From contig CM049312.1 in NCBI GenBank assembly GCA_026874595.1, positions 26,777,956-26,841,955 of the forward strand: a stretch of DNA of 64,000 nucleotides, in the 5' to 3' direction. Position numbers and translations under genes: made by a program. This document shows, in pieces, positions 47,246-60,350 of the stretch. The notes beneath the pieces were generated by a model. That model ran no database searches, was not told the origin of the DNA, and saw nothing but the letters and a program-made list of their open reading frames with translations. This DNA comes from Sipunculus nudus (Eukaryota > Annelida > Sipuncula > Golfingiida > Sipunculidae). Positions within the stretch are counted from its first letter, which is position 1, and each line of letters starts with the position of its first letter.

Positions 47246-47959
47246 CACTTGCGTGTATGTTTGGGAATCAGTTGAACGAGCCTGATCTTAATCAGGGTGT
47301 TAGTTATTTAATTAACGAATGACAACCTTCGGGTCCCGATTATTTTGTCATAAAAAAAACGTTAGGCAGACTATCAAGATGAAATTGTGGACTCGAAAGT
47401 GTGTAACAAACAGTCTTCCATAACTGCTTTCTTTCACCAGATGTAAAAAGTGTATTCCGTGAATGTTCACATATTTCTGCTGATACTTCCGTGCTATTAG
47501 TATGCTTTGATGGATACAAAGAGCTTCTCATCATTTGGACAAATATTATGGATATATTTGTCTGTTTGTAATTTAATAACAAAAACTGTATTTGTATATA
47601 TTTTTGGCAACTGTTATAAATAGGGTTGACGTGATTGTAAATATTTTATTTTTTTCATTGATAACAGTAGACATACTAATACTCTGTATATACGTTTATT
47701 TTGTTGATTGTAATAAAGATTTGAACTTGGTTTCGTGTTACATTTTACCACCCCCCCCCCCCCAATCCTGGACAAGTCCTGTATAACGGCCACTCCTGTA
47801 TTAAGGCCACTTTTCATCCAGTCCCGATGGTGACCGTAATACAGGCGTTCCACTGTACTTATATGGGAAATGAATGAGTTTATTTATTCTGATTACATTA
47901 AATAAAACCGACCTACGGAATGTTACATTTTGCATGGATTTTACATCTAGATGTAATAA

Positions 47960-48060
47960 CTAATACGGTTCAGCCTCCATCGGTCTGATGGCAGCGTTCG
48001 GTAGTCTTTGGAGCTGGGGGAAACGGAAGACCCGGAGAAAACCATCGTCCTTGTACGAAC
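47960..48060 (-). repeat. SINE fragment with shared core (family C)
   Basis: GGAAGACCCGGAGAAAACCA, then TCGTCC, matches the core of the SINE at 60,527-60,722 (GGAGGACCCGGAGAAAACCA). Only the core region remains. Confidence 0.6.
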
Positions 48061-48261
48061 TTATCTTCTTCATGAACGTCATCAGAATAAGAAACTTATA
48101 AGCTAACAATAATAATGTCCACGTTGGGAATTTATTCAAGATATGATTGGACATGTTCACTTCAAAATGCTTTTTTCATTTTTCAGAATAAATAAACATT
48201 TAATTCCCATACTTCCGTTAATATTGGGATTTAGTTTAATTACAAGTTCAAACCTTACAGA

Positions 48262-48412
48262 TTTGTTTGACATGCATTATGACGCATAACCCTTAAGTAC
48301 AACTGCCAATCGTACCAGTACAGTTGGCAATTTTGATTTGTACCGGTACAAATCACAACTGCGATCTGTACTGGTATAATTGCCAAACGAAAAGGGTTGC
48401 CATTTGTACCGT

Positions 48413-48481
<69 letters not shown>
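48262..48481 (-). repeat. GTACYGGTA-rich repeat plus (TA)n, right copy (inverted)
   Basis: GTTTGACATGCATTATGAC (from 48,266) is the inverted match of the end of the left copy. Palindromic units such as TTTGTACCGGTACAAA follow, then the TA array at 48,416-48,481. Confidence 0.75.
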
Positions 48482-48482
<1 letters not shown>

Positions 48483-48808
48483 GTATTTAAGGTAATAAGC
48501 CCTCTCAAAATTATCTTTTTCAAAATATTTTAACCCTAATAAGCGCCCCCAACACACACACACACACACACATGTGCCAACTTCCAAAGTGGGGTTACGA
48601 TCCTCTAATTTAGCACAGCGGCTTGTGTACACATGTTTGACTTCACAACACATATAGGACAATTCAGAAAAACCAACGATATTTAAGCGATGGTTGTGTG
48701 AAGTTTTCAAAAATAATAACTTATCCAAGTGATACCTATTTGCTGACGATTTTGTTTGTATTGTATGAGAGAATTGAATGAATGACTGCAGTTAAAGATT
48801 TCCTTTGC

Positions 48809-49061
48809 AGGTGAAGAGGAGAAAAAGGATGACTGTCTTGTAATCGAAGTGCCATGTGCGAGTCTCCGCGTATATCAGTGTGCAATCCAGCTGACAGCGT
48901 CCGCATTCACTGAACTCGTGAACATTTTACGCAGTAAATACGACACCATTCGAAAAAATCATCCTTGTTTAAATATGCATATAACGACCTACTGGATGGC
49001 ATTTAGCCAAGTAGGCAAGTTCCCAGCATCCCTTGCGCGAGCGCTATATATACACAAATAA
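48809..49061 (+). CDS. Candidate terminal exon, function unknown
   Basis: A good 3' splice site (TTTCCTTTGCAG, ending 48,808) is followed by an open frame of 83 codons ending in TAA at 49,059-49,061. It reads EEEKKDDCLVIEV, then AFTELVNILRSKYDTIRK and HITTYWMAFSQVGKFPASL. The stretch is less AT-rich than its surroundings. No ATG starts it, so it would have to be an internal-to-last exon, and no upstream exon was found. I do not recognise the family. A chance frame of this length is possible. Confidence 0.2.
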
Positions 49062-49551
49062 ACCAAGGGCTCTTGGATCTTGAGTACATGGGTAAGCCCC
49101 GCACACTGTCAGCGGCATCGACATCTATATCACTGGATACATGTTGGATACATGTACAAGTGAATTGTCCAGCTATTTTCGGCAAAAAATACATTGAAAC
49201 ATATATTTTTCGGATTGGGAATTCAGTTTCAGTCTGTCAGTTCCCCGATTCGGTCAGCGATCGCGGAAAGTCACTTGCTCAACTGTCATAAGGCATTCAT
49301 ATGTTAATTCAGTTACAATCCCTATGTCAATGGGGCGAGGGCAAACCTTTTCTTTTTAATTATTTAACTATGTGCACATGTAAATCTGATGTATAAACGA
49401 TAAATTCAAACAAAAAAAAAAAGCAATGTAGTGTTCTTTATTGAGTGTCAGATATCCAATATACATAGGTTATTTCACATTATTTTACAAGAGGGTGTGA
49501 AAAAAAACCTTGTATTTTACATTAGCTTAATTAAAGTTAATTAACGATGGT

Positions 49552-49569
49552 GTAAAAATTGCCAACCCT

Positions 49570-49618
<49 letters not shown>

Positions 49619-49640
49619 CATATACATACATACATACAAA
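49552..49640 (+). repeat. GTACYGGTA-repeat end plus (TA)n
   Basis: ATTGCCAACCCTGGTA leads straight into a TA array (49,572-49,615), the same junction seen at 48,405-48,416, so this is a truncated third copy. A (TACA)n tail follows. Confidence 0.55.
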
Positions 49641-50182
49641 ATCGTAGAATTCTTTTATTCCGTTGCATATGGCATAGATAACGCTGAGTGCTCTAAGACG
49701 CACACGTTTCGCATGGAGAGGAAGAGGGAGACACCCCTCATCTTCCGGTAGTGGTTTCTACGCAAAACGAACCTCTTCTCTGGGGCGCTGTTGGACGGCC
49801 GGGACAACTTGTCTCCACCGTCAAACTTTAAAATCTAAATTTGTTTAATTTAAAGAAACACCTTTTCACATTTCACATGCGCATGCTTACAAAGTATTAC
49901 CTATTCCGTAAAATACTTAAACATAAAAACGATCATGTTTATGTTTGAATGATTTCTTATTCGAAACACTTGAAAGGACTACATTGTCCTCTTAACTATA
50001 GGAGAGGCATTGCGGGGGTCAGATTTTGACGCCAACAATCCCATAACAGCAGAGTCGGACTCTTGCTAGTCTTTGCAGTGCCGGAAGAACCGATAAGAAA
50101 TTCATAATTTAGCGCTCCATTTCGTTATTAAACGTATGTAATTCCTTTTCCTTGTCTTTTGTTTGAAAACAAAAATGGCCCC

Positions 50183-50185
<3 letters not shown>

Positions 50186-50225
<40 letters not shown>
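50186..50225. repeat. (TA)n array
   Basis: Simple TA array. Confidence 0.9.
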
Positions 50226-50228
<3 letters not shown>

Positions 50229-51144
50229 TGTTTGTTATATTTATGCGTCAAAATTGCATGACCTAATAGATGATCTGGTATAAAAGTCTAGGCTTCCCCA
50301 TTCCTTGTTACTCGTATTAATCTGAAATCACTTCCAGTTTGCCTCGTTTGTCGCCTGAACATAATTTCCGGTTACTTCCGCATATATACGTTCTAGGTAA
50401 TTAAGATTTCGCCTCCCTTTTGATTTGCGTGGATGATTTATTCTAATATATGAATCCAAAGAGCATGACATTAATTACAAATACAGAATATTTTACCTCG
50501 TTTTAGAGCGCAAGAGGAAATCATATTTGATAATCAATAATTTAGTAAATTTATTAAATAATTGACGGTGGTCTCATTTAACTTTGTCATGGAACTCTGT
50601 GATCCTGTCTCTGATATGCACGTTTTTGGTCTTGAACTGTAGGGAATGATGCCGATTGTGTCATAAGGGGATTTTTTTCCTTATTTTTCCAATAGCCTAA
50701 TGACATTTCACATTAAATGTCTGTCGGAAACCGCGAGTGTGTATGAAGGCAGAACGCGGTATGCTATTCTGAATAAAGGCCTCATGCAGGCACTTCCCCT
50801 CTGTTTCCTGAGACTCATAGAGTTAGACATTATAAGATGTCATTACAGTCCTTTTCAGGGCATAATCAAACCACATTTAATCCATCAATAAAAATGTGCT
50901 AAGTAGGATTGAATTAAAATTTTGTCTCATATGTTGCCTAGTACCGGTAGTGTACAAAATCATCTTTAGGCATGTTACTGCTATGGCCTATATGCAAACG
51001 TTCACCTCTTTTTGGTAAGTTTTTGTGTTATCTATTAATACTTAAAACAGTTTAGCCAGTCTCCATTATATCCTGTCGAGTGTGGGATAAAACTAAAATA
51101 GTCTTCATGTGCAAAAAAAATAAACGTGTAGGCTAACTGGGAAG

Positions 51145-51262
51145 GTCTTGTCCAACGGCCGTGTTTAACTTACAAACGAGTGCGCCTTTCAGGGGTTCCT
51201 CGGTGGTATGACCCATCTATAGGGGCGATTCCCCACCAAGGACCTGCAAGTGCAGCAGTCTC
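51145..51262 (+). repeat. tRNA-SINE (family B), 5'-truncated copy
   Basis: CAACGGCCGTGTTTAACTTA, GGGGTTCCTCGGTGGTATGA and ACCAAGGACCTGCAAGTGCA match the bodies at 10,733-10,975 and 24,430-24,530. The tRNA head is absent. Confidence 0.75.
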
Positions 51263-51346
51263 ATTTATTCCCTAGTAATTTAGAATCGATAATAAGCTTA
51301 CTCTTAATCGTGGGTTATCTCAATTAGCTACACCAGGCGTCTTCTG

Positions 51347-51382
<36 letters not shown>

Positions 51383-51427
51383 GTATGTCATTTATTCCTT
51401 GTAATTTAAAATATACTATAAGCTTTA
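51261..51427 (+). repeat. Direct repeat flanking an A30 run
   Basis: A ~39-bp sequence starting TCATTTATTCC and ending ATAAGCTT occurs at 51,261-51,299 and again at 51,388-51,426, with an A30 run between (about 51,350-51,379). It may be an old duplication around a retroposon tail. Confidence 0.6.
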
Positions 51428-54320
51428 ACAAATTCTCAAGCTAAAATATCCCCCAGTTCCCTTTACAGCATTCGAAAACTTGAGACATTTTTATACTAAG
51501 ACGATACATTTAATTATTTGTGATAAATAATGAGTCAGAGGAATTACAGTTATTTATTTGGGTAAGCCGACCATGTCTACGTGACGGCTACTTGGAATCG
51601 AGCTTTTATATAGGTGCCCTTAATACAGGGTTAATCATGTCTTATAATCAAACGCAATGTCAGATACAATGTGTGGATCATAGAATGAACTAAAACGTTT
51701 TGAACTATCTCTGAATGGGTATTTAATGGCAGACAATGTCACTGTTTGGAATACTTTTTTCGTTTGGAACTTTATATTGGCAGTAAAAAAGTACATAAGC
51801 TTACCATCATCTCAAATTACGCTCGCCAGTCCATCAGTGTGCTTGTTTAGTGTGCCAGTACGAAGCCATTGAGTTCATTATCCTACATGTATTCCTCCGC
51901 CAGCGCATTAATTTGACATAACCTGCCAGACTGTCCGGCTCCAGATGTATTGCCTGGGGGAAGACTGGAAATAAACCTAGACCTAGAATATTCATTAATA
52001 TAAAAAAAGCATTGGACTTGTCGGAGACGATGGTCTACACACATTACAGGGATCGGACCAGTGAAACTTGAACATGTAACTAAATGGGGTTATAGCCGTA
52101 ACTGTTCTGGCATATGCCGTCTCGATTATTATTCTTTATTTACATAAGGCTTGGTGTTTTGTTGTTAACTTTATGCGGTAACAAGTAACTTCTAGTATTT
52201 TTTTTTAATTATAAAATTTCAATTAAAAGAAATATAGGAACAATAAATTAATTACTCCTACCCTGTATTAATATTCAACATCAATTTGGGAAATCTCAGC
52301 TACCTGGATATATGATTTAAAAGTCTCATCCGAGAAATTATTAACATATGTTAATTGTTGTCAAATATGAGGTACATATTCCGAGTAGAATCAGTAAATG
52401 AGGAAGAAAATACTAACTCTGATTTCCAAATCTAGTCGAAACATATAGTAAACATGTTTATCATGATTATTCGTACTTAGTATATAACAAATGAAACAAA
52501 ATATGAAAACATTATCAATGATTTGCATTTTTTTAAAAGGACTTATGCTGTCAGTATGTATAAAATTATTGGAAACTCATATTGTGTACATTTTATATTT
52601 TTATCTCATTTAAATTTAATTATCATAAAAGGTAGATGTTTAGTTTTTACGTGTGGGTGGTATTTGTATAATTATCATGATTATACATATAATAAGTAAT
52701 ATATAAATAAACGATAAAATGACATAGATTGTTAAAAACAAGTAGGCCTCATAATTGGTGGAATCCGTCGACTCACGAAAAAGGGGAAACTATGTATGTT
52801 GCTCTTCCGGACAGAACATTAGAACAGTAAAAAAACGATAAATTACTTCTGTATTGAGGAATGATAGAGTTACAAAGACATACGAGTTGATCATGAGACG
52901 TAAAGAAATAAATTAGATTTGGCTGAACCTCTTGAATTAACCAGCTGACATTTGACGTCATAGCCGATATATACCACCGACTAAGTTAGATTTTTACACG
53001 GGCACATATGTTATCAGCAATAAGTTACAGAAGTGCACTTTATGGGACATGGATCTTTTTACAATCACAATGAAATAAATTCTTCCCTCTTTTTATATGG
53101 CAATTGAATACCGAACGTCAGCTCCTGAAAGTAGGCCACGGCACAATACACTCAAATACAGATGTATTCTATAATCCTGCTGTTACATACTACTTTATAT
53201 TTTGGTCTAAGGGATTTAAAATAGTATGACCTTTTTAGGTAATCATACAGTAATTAAATAAATCTGTTGTGAATAGTGAACGTGCATTTATGAAAAAAAC
53301 AGTACAAAATAGTGTTACACTGTGACATTTAAGTGTTTTGAAAGAAAAGGAGATTTGTTAAGAAGATACATGGTAAATTGGGTTATAAATGATACAAATC
53401 ATAGCCGTCACGCACAACAAAAGGTCAGCGGGGTAAAATAGAGAAAGTGGAAGATAAAAAAGGTAAAAAATCTAAACAAAACTAGAATAAGTAAAGTGTA
53501 TGAATAAATGATTGTACAAATCGGTTGCTTCAAAGGCAAAAACATGGTAATATAATAATGTGAAAAAGTGTGTTATTTTGTGACGTTCAGTAAAATACAC
53601 AGCTTTACATTATGCCTGGATGCTGAAATATATGAAATGTAGATTAGATTTTGAGGTCCCCTTCCTCTGTGATACTGTTGAGTACTATCAAATGTAGTGT
53701 ATTTTTCCAGTGATATAGTGTGGCGTGGTACTGCTATAAAACATATCACACCTCAGTGACCTAATTATCAGTTTTAATAGAATAAAGCTTTTGAATAGGT
53801 ATATTGGTCATGCCTCCGTTCCAATTCTATTAAAAAATTATTTAAGTATTTTTTATTGCTCATATTCTACATTCTTTCTTGTATCTCCATTGCAATTCTA
53901 TAACAAATCTGATTTAAGATTTTTTTCTCTCAATTTTTTTTCCTAAGATTTGCGACTTTTTTTTATTATCAATACGATGTAATCATTAATACATCCACCA
54001 TATTCCCTTCTCTATTTAGTAAAAAAATATATATTCCCCCAGAGATTTTTATCAACGTAAAGACAAAATACAACTGGGTTTAACAGAGTAGAACTCACTG
54101 TCCATAGATAAAACAGATGAATGGATGTGATATCTAAAATGACCTCATTACTTGCGCCATTTTATGATTATTCAATGAAACACTTGTGTGAGGTATAGGT
54201 AGGAAATGCATTCTCAATAATTTCTTTAATAATCCGCCTTAAAAAGGATGTTTAGACATAAATTACATTATTTTTACTGATAGTATAGACAAAACATGAT
54301 CAAAAGTGCCCGTTTAATGA
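51428..54320. other. AT-rich unique stretch
   Basis: No supported gene or repeat family; only short frames and A/T runs. Confidence 0.5.
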
Positions 54321-54325
54321 AAAAG

Positions 54326-54479
54326 AAATATATTAAAAAACAGGAATACCGTTAGTTTCCCTAGTAGATATAATACGATTAAAACTCCCGTTAAATCAAA
54401 ACGAAATATATTTAAACAGGAATAACGTTATCTTCACAAGTAGATAAATTACGATAAGACCTGCTGTTAAATCAAAACA
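54326..54479 (+). repeat. Two-copy 78-bp tandem repeat
   Basis: 54,326-54,403 and 54,404-54,479 align from AAATATATT..ACAGGAATA to CGTTAAATCAAAAC, with moderate divergence. Confidence 0.75.
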
Positions 54480-57200
54480 TCTAAACTGTTCAAAATGTGG
54501 ATATTGATAGGGCTGGGGCATATTGCATTGCGGTGTTTCCCTGACTTACAATAATGTAGCAAAGTACCATATAAGTCATTGTACCTCAGATATCAGAATG
54601 GAAAATGCATTTTGAAGCGTCGTATTGTATGGGTTGAGAAGCAACTGCTTTCACGTTGTGTTATAACAGATGGAACCTTTGTGGCATCAAAACATACAGT
54701 TGTTTGAAGTGAAAATTTGCTGAAGTAATCATCACCCACATTCTAGTGGCAGGAAACCTTTCAAAAAGCTCCAGCGGATGACAAAAACAGTCCGGATATT
54801 GGATTTACTACGCCTTCCGGGGCTCAGGTCCACCTGGCGTGTGTAATGTGATTTAATATACCAAACACGTGGGTACTTAGAAGCTTCTCCTATACACCAT
54901 TATATCAGCACGGAAATAAATCCTAATTTAGTAGTCTCCGTCTTCCCAATTTTCTCCGGAAAATCTGATTTATATTCCCCATGACGGCAAGCACGGGCCG
55001 GCTGTGAGGTTGAACACCACGTGGTTCTCTCGATATGTCTATGGCGGCACTGTCTCTTTATATATCTCTCTCTCCATCTCTCTCTCTCTTAAACATACAG
55101 ATAATTATGGAAAACTGATTTGCGCGCGCTGTCACCGACCACTTTTAACAACCGTATTTTTTAATTTATAAAAACGTCTCGTCGTCGAACTGAAGACGGA
55201 CAACATCAAACATAATACATATTTAAAAAAAAAATCATGGCCTATGAATGCCAGGTCTAAATGTCTACTTTTCATCTATTGAATACCAGATGGATTGGTG
55301 ATGGAGCTTAACATTTTGCTCTCACGATTAGTACAGTTTTCCCTCATCATCTGAAACATATCCGCTAAATTATATTTTAGACGAGTTTGCCTGCATCTTA
55401 TCAAATATGTTAACAGCCCTTTAGGAAGAGATTTTTAAGAAAGCCCTGGATATATAATTCAGAATCGGAGACTTTGTTTTTTAAGCCATTTGTTTGTGTA
55501 GTTGAGATATGACATTTGGTTTATATTCTTCAAAATAAAAACAATAAATTCCTGTGAATGCTGAACCTGAAGTGACAGACAATATATCCATTTGATGAAT
55601 GTGCAGAAATATTATTTTCTATCTAGGGCTGGCTTCGGTATTTCTCGGTTAGTTTTATGTTGTCCTCCATCCAGGAACTAAATAAAAGACCTACATTCAA
55701 CGACCTAATTAGTAAAACATGTGTCTGACATTTTCTTTGCATTAATCATAAAATTTGTATATATTTATTCCAAGAATTTATGTGTTTTGGTAAAGTAAAA
55801 TTGTAGGAAATTTATACTTCTACGAAAAAAATGACTAAAAAGTATTGTGACTAACTTTTAGGTAATTAGTAATATTTCTTTCACTCTTTTTGAGTACCTT
55901 CAGCTTCAAGATGATACAAGGCCTTTCTGTGTATACTTATTCGTTATGGTAAGGTACACTTTCCTGATCTTATAAAAATTAATAAATTTAAGTAAATAAT
56001 TTTAAAAATGTAAGTTTTAGTTATATTTCATTAGCGTTAACATTCGTCTGCACAATTTCTACATAGGGGTCTTCAAGGGGACGTTATTTTTTAATGTGCC
56101 GGAGATAACTAAGGTAAAAGGAATCATGCTTCCAAAATCAATGCTTAATAAGTTGATTGTCATAACTGATATTTTCTTAATTATCACAGCATATGTTTCT
56201 TTGTTTTGATTTTTAAAAGTTCCTAAAACATTAAAATTCTAGTCTGATTCTTGTCAGAATCTAAGTATATGTCTGTGTGCGTGTGTGTGTGTGGATCTGC
56301 ATTCATCTTTCCCCCTCCACCCTTTCGGTTAATCCTCTCTACGCCACAGCATTCACGGCCACAGCCGTTCACAGCTATCTACCGAGACTGAGAATATAAT
56401 CGAACCTATTCATGTCGACATGGGCAGCTGGCTTTGTCATAAAACATTTTTCACAAAAAGTTCAAACATGCCCTCTTTAACAATCATGCTTAAGAAAAAA
56501 CTTTGGTTAAAGTCGATAATACAAATGCATGAATCATTCAAAGTATGATATACAAATTTAGGTCTATACTCTACCCCCCCCCCCCCCCACACACACACTT
56601 TACACGGAAACAGAGTGATCTGTACCTTCATGGTAAGGCTATACCTGGACCTTTATATGTTCTTTAAGGGTAATTATTGACACCGAGTGTCAAACCCGAT
56701 CCATAGCCTCGTTTTTTATACTTTTTTATTAACCCCGAAGAGAAAGCTACATTGTTTGACACATTTGACACTCTCTACATTGTGACAAGTCCCATGTTTT
56801 TATGGGAAGTGGTTTCTACCTTTGATATATCAGAGGCTGGCTCTGTTCCAGCGTGAAAGGATACGGAGATACACATGACGTTTTTTATATTTTATTCTGT
56901 AAATCATGAATACTGTCATTATAGATCAATCCGCCATGATATTACATATCGTTTGAGTTTCCACTGCTATTTGGTCTATAACCCTTCCATTTTTATTTAT
57001 TTTTTTAACATTGTATAACACGTTCAATCTCTCAATGGGGCAGGGTCGCCCCTGCTACGTTTTGTTTTCTGTATCAGGATAAATTTTAAATCAGTTTGGA
57101 ATGGCATAAGTATAATCTTCTTCCACGAATGACCCTTAATCACAACAAAAGAGTCTTGTACCTGCACGCTGAAGGCATTATGCGGGTTGCAGTAGCAGAT
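54480..57200. other. Unique stretch, no supported gene
   Basis: Mostly AT-rich. A GC-richer part at 54,770-55,040 has two CACGTG E-boxes (about 54,867 and 55,020), and a (CT)n run lies at 55,065-55,089. A C15 run is at 56,574-56,588. No coding evidence. Confidence 0.4.
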
Positions 57201-57219
57201 CGGTAAAATCCTCAGATAT

Positions 57220-57480
57220 GGCCCGGTTTTTTGTCAAAAGCCGCTGGATCGAGCTGCATCTGTAGATCGTACCTATGGAAACCAGAGCCCATGAGCGATT
57301 TGCCGTGCGCGTCAACTGCGCGTCCATTGTGCCGCCTGTCTCATACCGTATTCCGCATATCGCGGGCCGGCAAACGCAGCTTTCATCACATGCAAAGTGA
57401 TGACGCTTCACACTGCACTGACTCTCTATGTATTTCAAACCTCCAAAGGCTTTCTTTTGAAAGGTAATTACCCACACACC
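57220..57480. other. CpG-rich island, coding status unclear
   Basis: This 260-bp stretch is rich in CpG in an AT-rich, CpG-poor region. Frames are open on both strands (57,231-57,467 plus, 57,178-57,477 minus). The plus strand has a plausible donor GAAAG|GTAATT at 57,463. Neither peptide resembles a known family. It could be an exon, a promoter or a conserved noncoding element. A TAATTA-rich stretch follows at 57,630-57,760. Confidence 0.3.
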
Positions 57481-57769
57481 AAAACTTTGATTTTAATCTG
57501 CTTAAACATGGCAGCATGGATAAAATGGATAGATAATGAAGATTCATTAAAACAAACTAGTTTTTGTTCAATTAATTTTAACGTTCATTAGTTGCTCATC
57601 CCATCTTGAAAAAAGCTGGCTTAATAATCCTTGCTAATTAAAAATCAAATTAATTGTAATCTTAATGAAATTCTCATTGTTTTAACGTCGCCTAAATCAC
57701 ACTTGGTTATTGGATCGGATTTTTTTTTATTAATTTGAGCGTCTCCTGATTATTTGTCTTTTATTATTT

Positions 57770-59480
57770 AACAATCCAAACACTTCTGTTTTTCCGATTA
57801 CTGATATACGCTGGTGTTACAGATGCTGCGCATATATTTCCTTCATGTATTTGAATGACATTCAATTGATACATAGAAAACAATTTAAACACGTATCATA
57901 AAATTAACGAGAATAAGTGCAGAAATATAAATGCTGAAAACTGCGCCCTGAAAGGGAAAGTTGTTTGTGTGAATTTGATTATTGCAGAGGAAAATATGAC
58001 TACTTGATCTTGTGTCGTTCAAAAGATTAATAAAACAATAGTGTAGTCAGCAAAAGGTCTCGTTAAAAACGGTTTAAATGGAGGAAATGACATCTTCCCA
58101 TGACTGATGGTCCCCTAAAACAAAACATACTGATTCTTCTTTTCAGACGTAACAAAATACCAGCAAAATAAATCAAGTCACTCTGACACGTCTTTGGAAT
58201 ATTACCCAATGGTCATGTGTTCCCTACAATGACTGAAATTCTTTGAAGTACACGCAAATCACCTGAACAAAATTTGGTTTGAAGGATATATATTCCATTT
58301 CGAGGTTAAGCTACACCTATAAATACTGTCTTTTCAAAATTATATTTTTGGTCCATACTCCTTTAAGTTCTTTAACATGTCTTGGTCGTAACAGCCATAT
58401 TACATGACATTTTCCAAGGTTTTCTACGTTCATTTAAAGAAGTAAACTGAGCGCTACGACCAGTATGAAGAATTGGACTACAAGGCCAGACGCGACCACC
58501 TTGTTTATGTTACAGTGGAGACAGCGAGGCAATCATCTTCAAAGAGTGTGCGCTTATTGAATATAAAACAGGGCCACAGGGGTTACGGAAGTCATTTATT
58601 GGTTCAAGAAAATCAATTGTCTCCGATAAAGGTTACCGATAGATGAAACATTCGTTACTGCAGGTTATCTACAGTCAGGTATACATTCAGGTTGGGTGTG
58701 TGAGGGTGATACATGTAGTTAAGATGTGTGTGTGCGGGGGGGGGGGTGTCATACCCCCCACCATGTTCTCGGTTCCTAATTATTTTCAAATAACATGTGA
58801 ATTATGCCCAATGCTCAGAGTATTTTTTTCATTATATGATATTTCTTCAAAGCTAGAACGTAGAGGATCTCCCGGTCTCAGGTCATTGACATGTAATAAA
58901 ATATTTCAAAGTGGCCTGCCGTTGCGTGCCCAAAGTTAACTTGTCATTATTTATTTAACTGTTCCATTTTCTAAGTTGAACGGTCCTAGTTTTGCCTTGT
59001 CGGTTCAAAATATAATATGGATGTCACACTTGTGCCAGGAAAAACGCCTTCTAATCATAGACATGCGATAAACATAGACATCGCACATTCATTGAAATGC
59101 ATTTTAATGACTATTTGATCAACATAAAACACTTAATATAAGAATGGTGTCATCGCCACACGGAGACAAAACCTGTTCATAATAGCTTCATGGCCTTTAC
59201 CAGGACATGACCTTGCTTTGGAATATACGAACAGTTTTGTTGAAAATGACGAGAATCAATACGTATTCTAAGAAAGGCTGCATAGATTATCATTTATATG
59301 TAATTAAATGAAACAAGTAGGATCTTCTAATGGGTGTTACTTCTTCACATTTTGGTACCACTATTACAGTGATAGAAGTATGTGAAGGGGGACTTTTATT
59401 TGCGTAAAATATTTATTTACTAATAAAAAATACATTAAAACACAATTTATTCAAAATAATTTATTTTTAAAATATTTTAA
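57770..59480. other. AT-rich stretch, nothing recognised
   Basis: No gene supported. A G10 run at 58,737-58,746 is the only simple-sequence feature of note. Confidence 0.5.
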
Positions 59481-59484
59481 ATGA

Positions 59485-59565
59485 ATGGACCGAACCGCTT
59501 GGAGCGGTCCATCCTTAGTACCTTACCGCTAGTAGCTGCAGGACCGGGCCAGGACCGGACTGCTG
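59485..59565 (+). repeat. GGACCG hairpin and repeats
   Basis: ATGGACCG (59,485-59,492) pairs with CGGTCCAT (59,505-59,512). GGACCGGGCCAGGACCGGAC follows at 59,543, and inverted forms (CCGGTCCGGTCCGAGTCCGG) lie at 59,828-59,850. This may be the ends of a small element. Confidence 0.5.
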
Positions 59566-60350
59566 TTGTTATCCACCATATCGCACATCTTAATAGAATA
59601 TAATTATATATCGCTTAAAAATATCATGTAACTAGTAAGATTAAACTTTATTAAAGGAATTATGGTCAAAATGTTGACATTATTTATCGGTAATAATCAT
59701 TATATTCCATAGCAATAAAATACGCTGTGTCCCAAGAACAGTTTTGAAGTTAAAAGATATGATATTGCCAGAATCGTCCAAGACTTGGCCCAAAGACGTC
59801 GGAAGCAGCCGTGTCCTAGATCCTATTCCGGTCCGGTCCGAGTCCGGTATGAGGAAGAATTGGGAGGAACAAAAAAGAAACAACATATCTATAAAATTCC
59901 TCGGCTTCACAAGAATAATAGCGAATTTATGAGAAAGCAGTATTTTAATAGGATAAGAACCATTTGAGTACTTGATTTAAGACAAAATAAAGTATCCCTG
60001 CATTATTACACATATACACATCTAATGCATCAAATAATTTGGTGATTATTTTACTTAAGTTGATGTAGAAAACAAAGGTGTGGATTATTTTAAAAATAAA
60101 CGGATTTATTTTCAGTTATTACAATTACAACAAATAAATATTTCACATGTCCATGTCGCCCAATAAACAACCTGGGACCTATTAGATACGCTAGCCATCT
60201 TATCAATATTTTGATACCAGTAACGGCTGGGATATAGCATTGCATATAAAAAAAGGTTTCAGAAAAACTTAAAAAAAAAACAAGAATCAATAATAAATCC
60301 TAAAATGACCGAACTGCAAACAAATCCTAAATTCATATCAGGAGGTATTT

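Larger units (their letters stand above)
46193..47855. mobile_element. pogo/Tigger-like nonautonomous element
   Basis: The left end CAGTAGAACGCCTGCTAACG and the right end (reverse complement CAGTGGAACGCCTGTATTACG) form terminal inverted repeats, each flanked by TA (46,191-46,192 and 47,856-47,857). This is the classic pogo/Tigger arrangement. Several sub-terminal AACGGTCA and TTACGGTCA words occur. No transposase was found; the 80-codon frame at 47,340-47,582 is unrecognised. The interior carries a 205-bp direct duplication around a captured segment. Confidence 0.85.

Noticed and set aside
48255-48728. 157-codon open frame on the minus strand
   Set aside because: Most of it is the (TA)n array read as Tyr-Ile plus the palindromic repeat.
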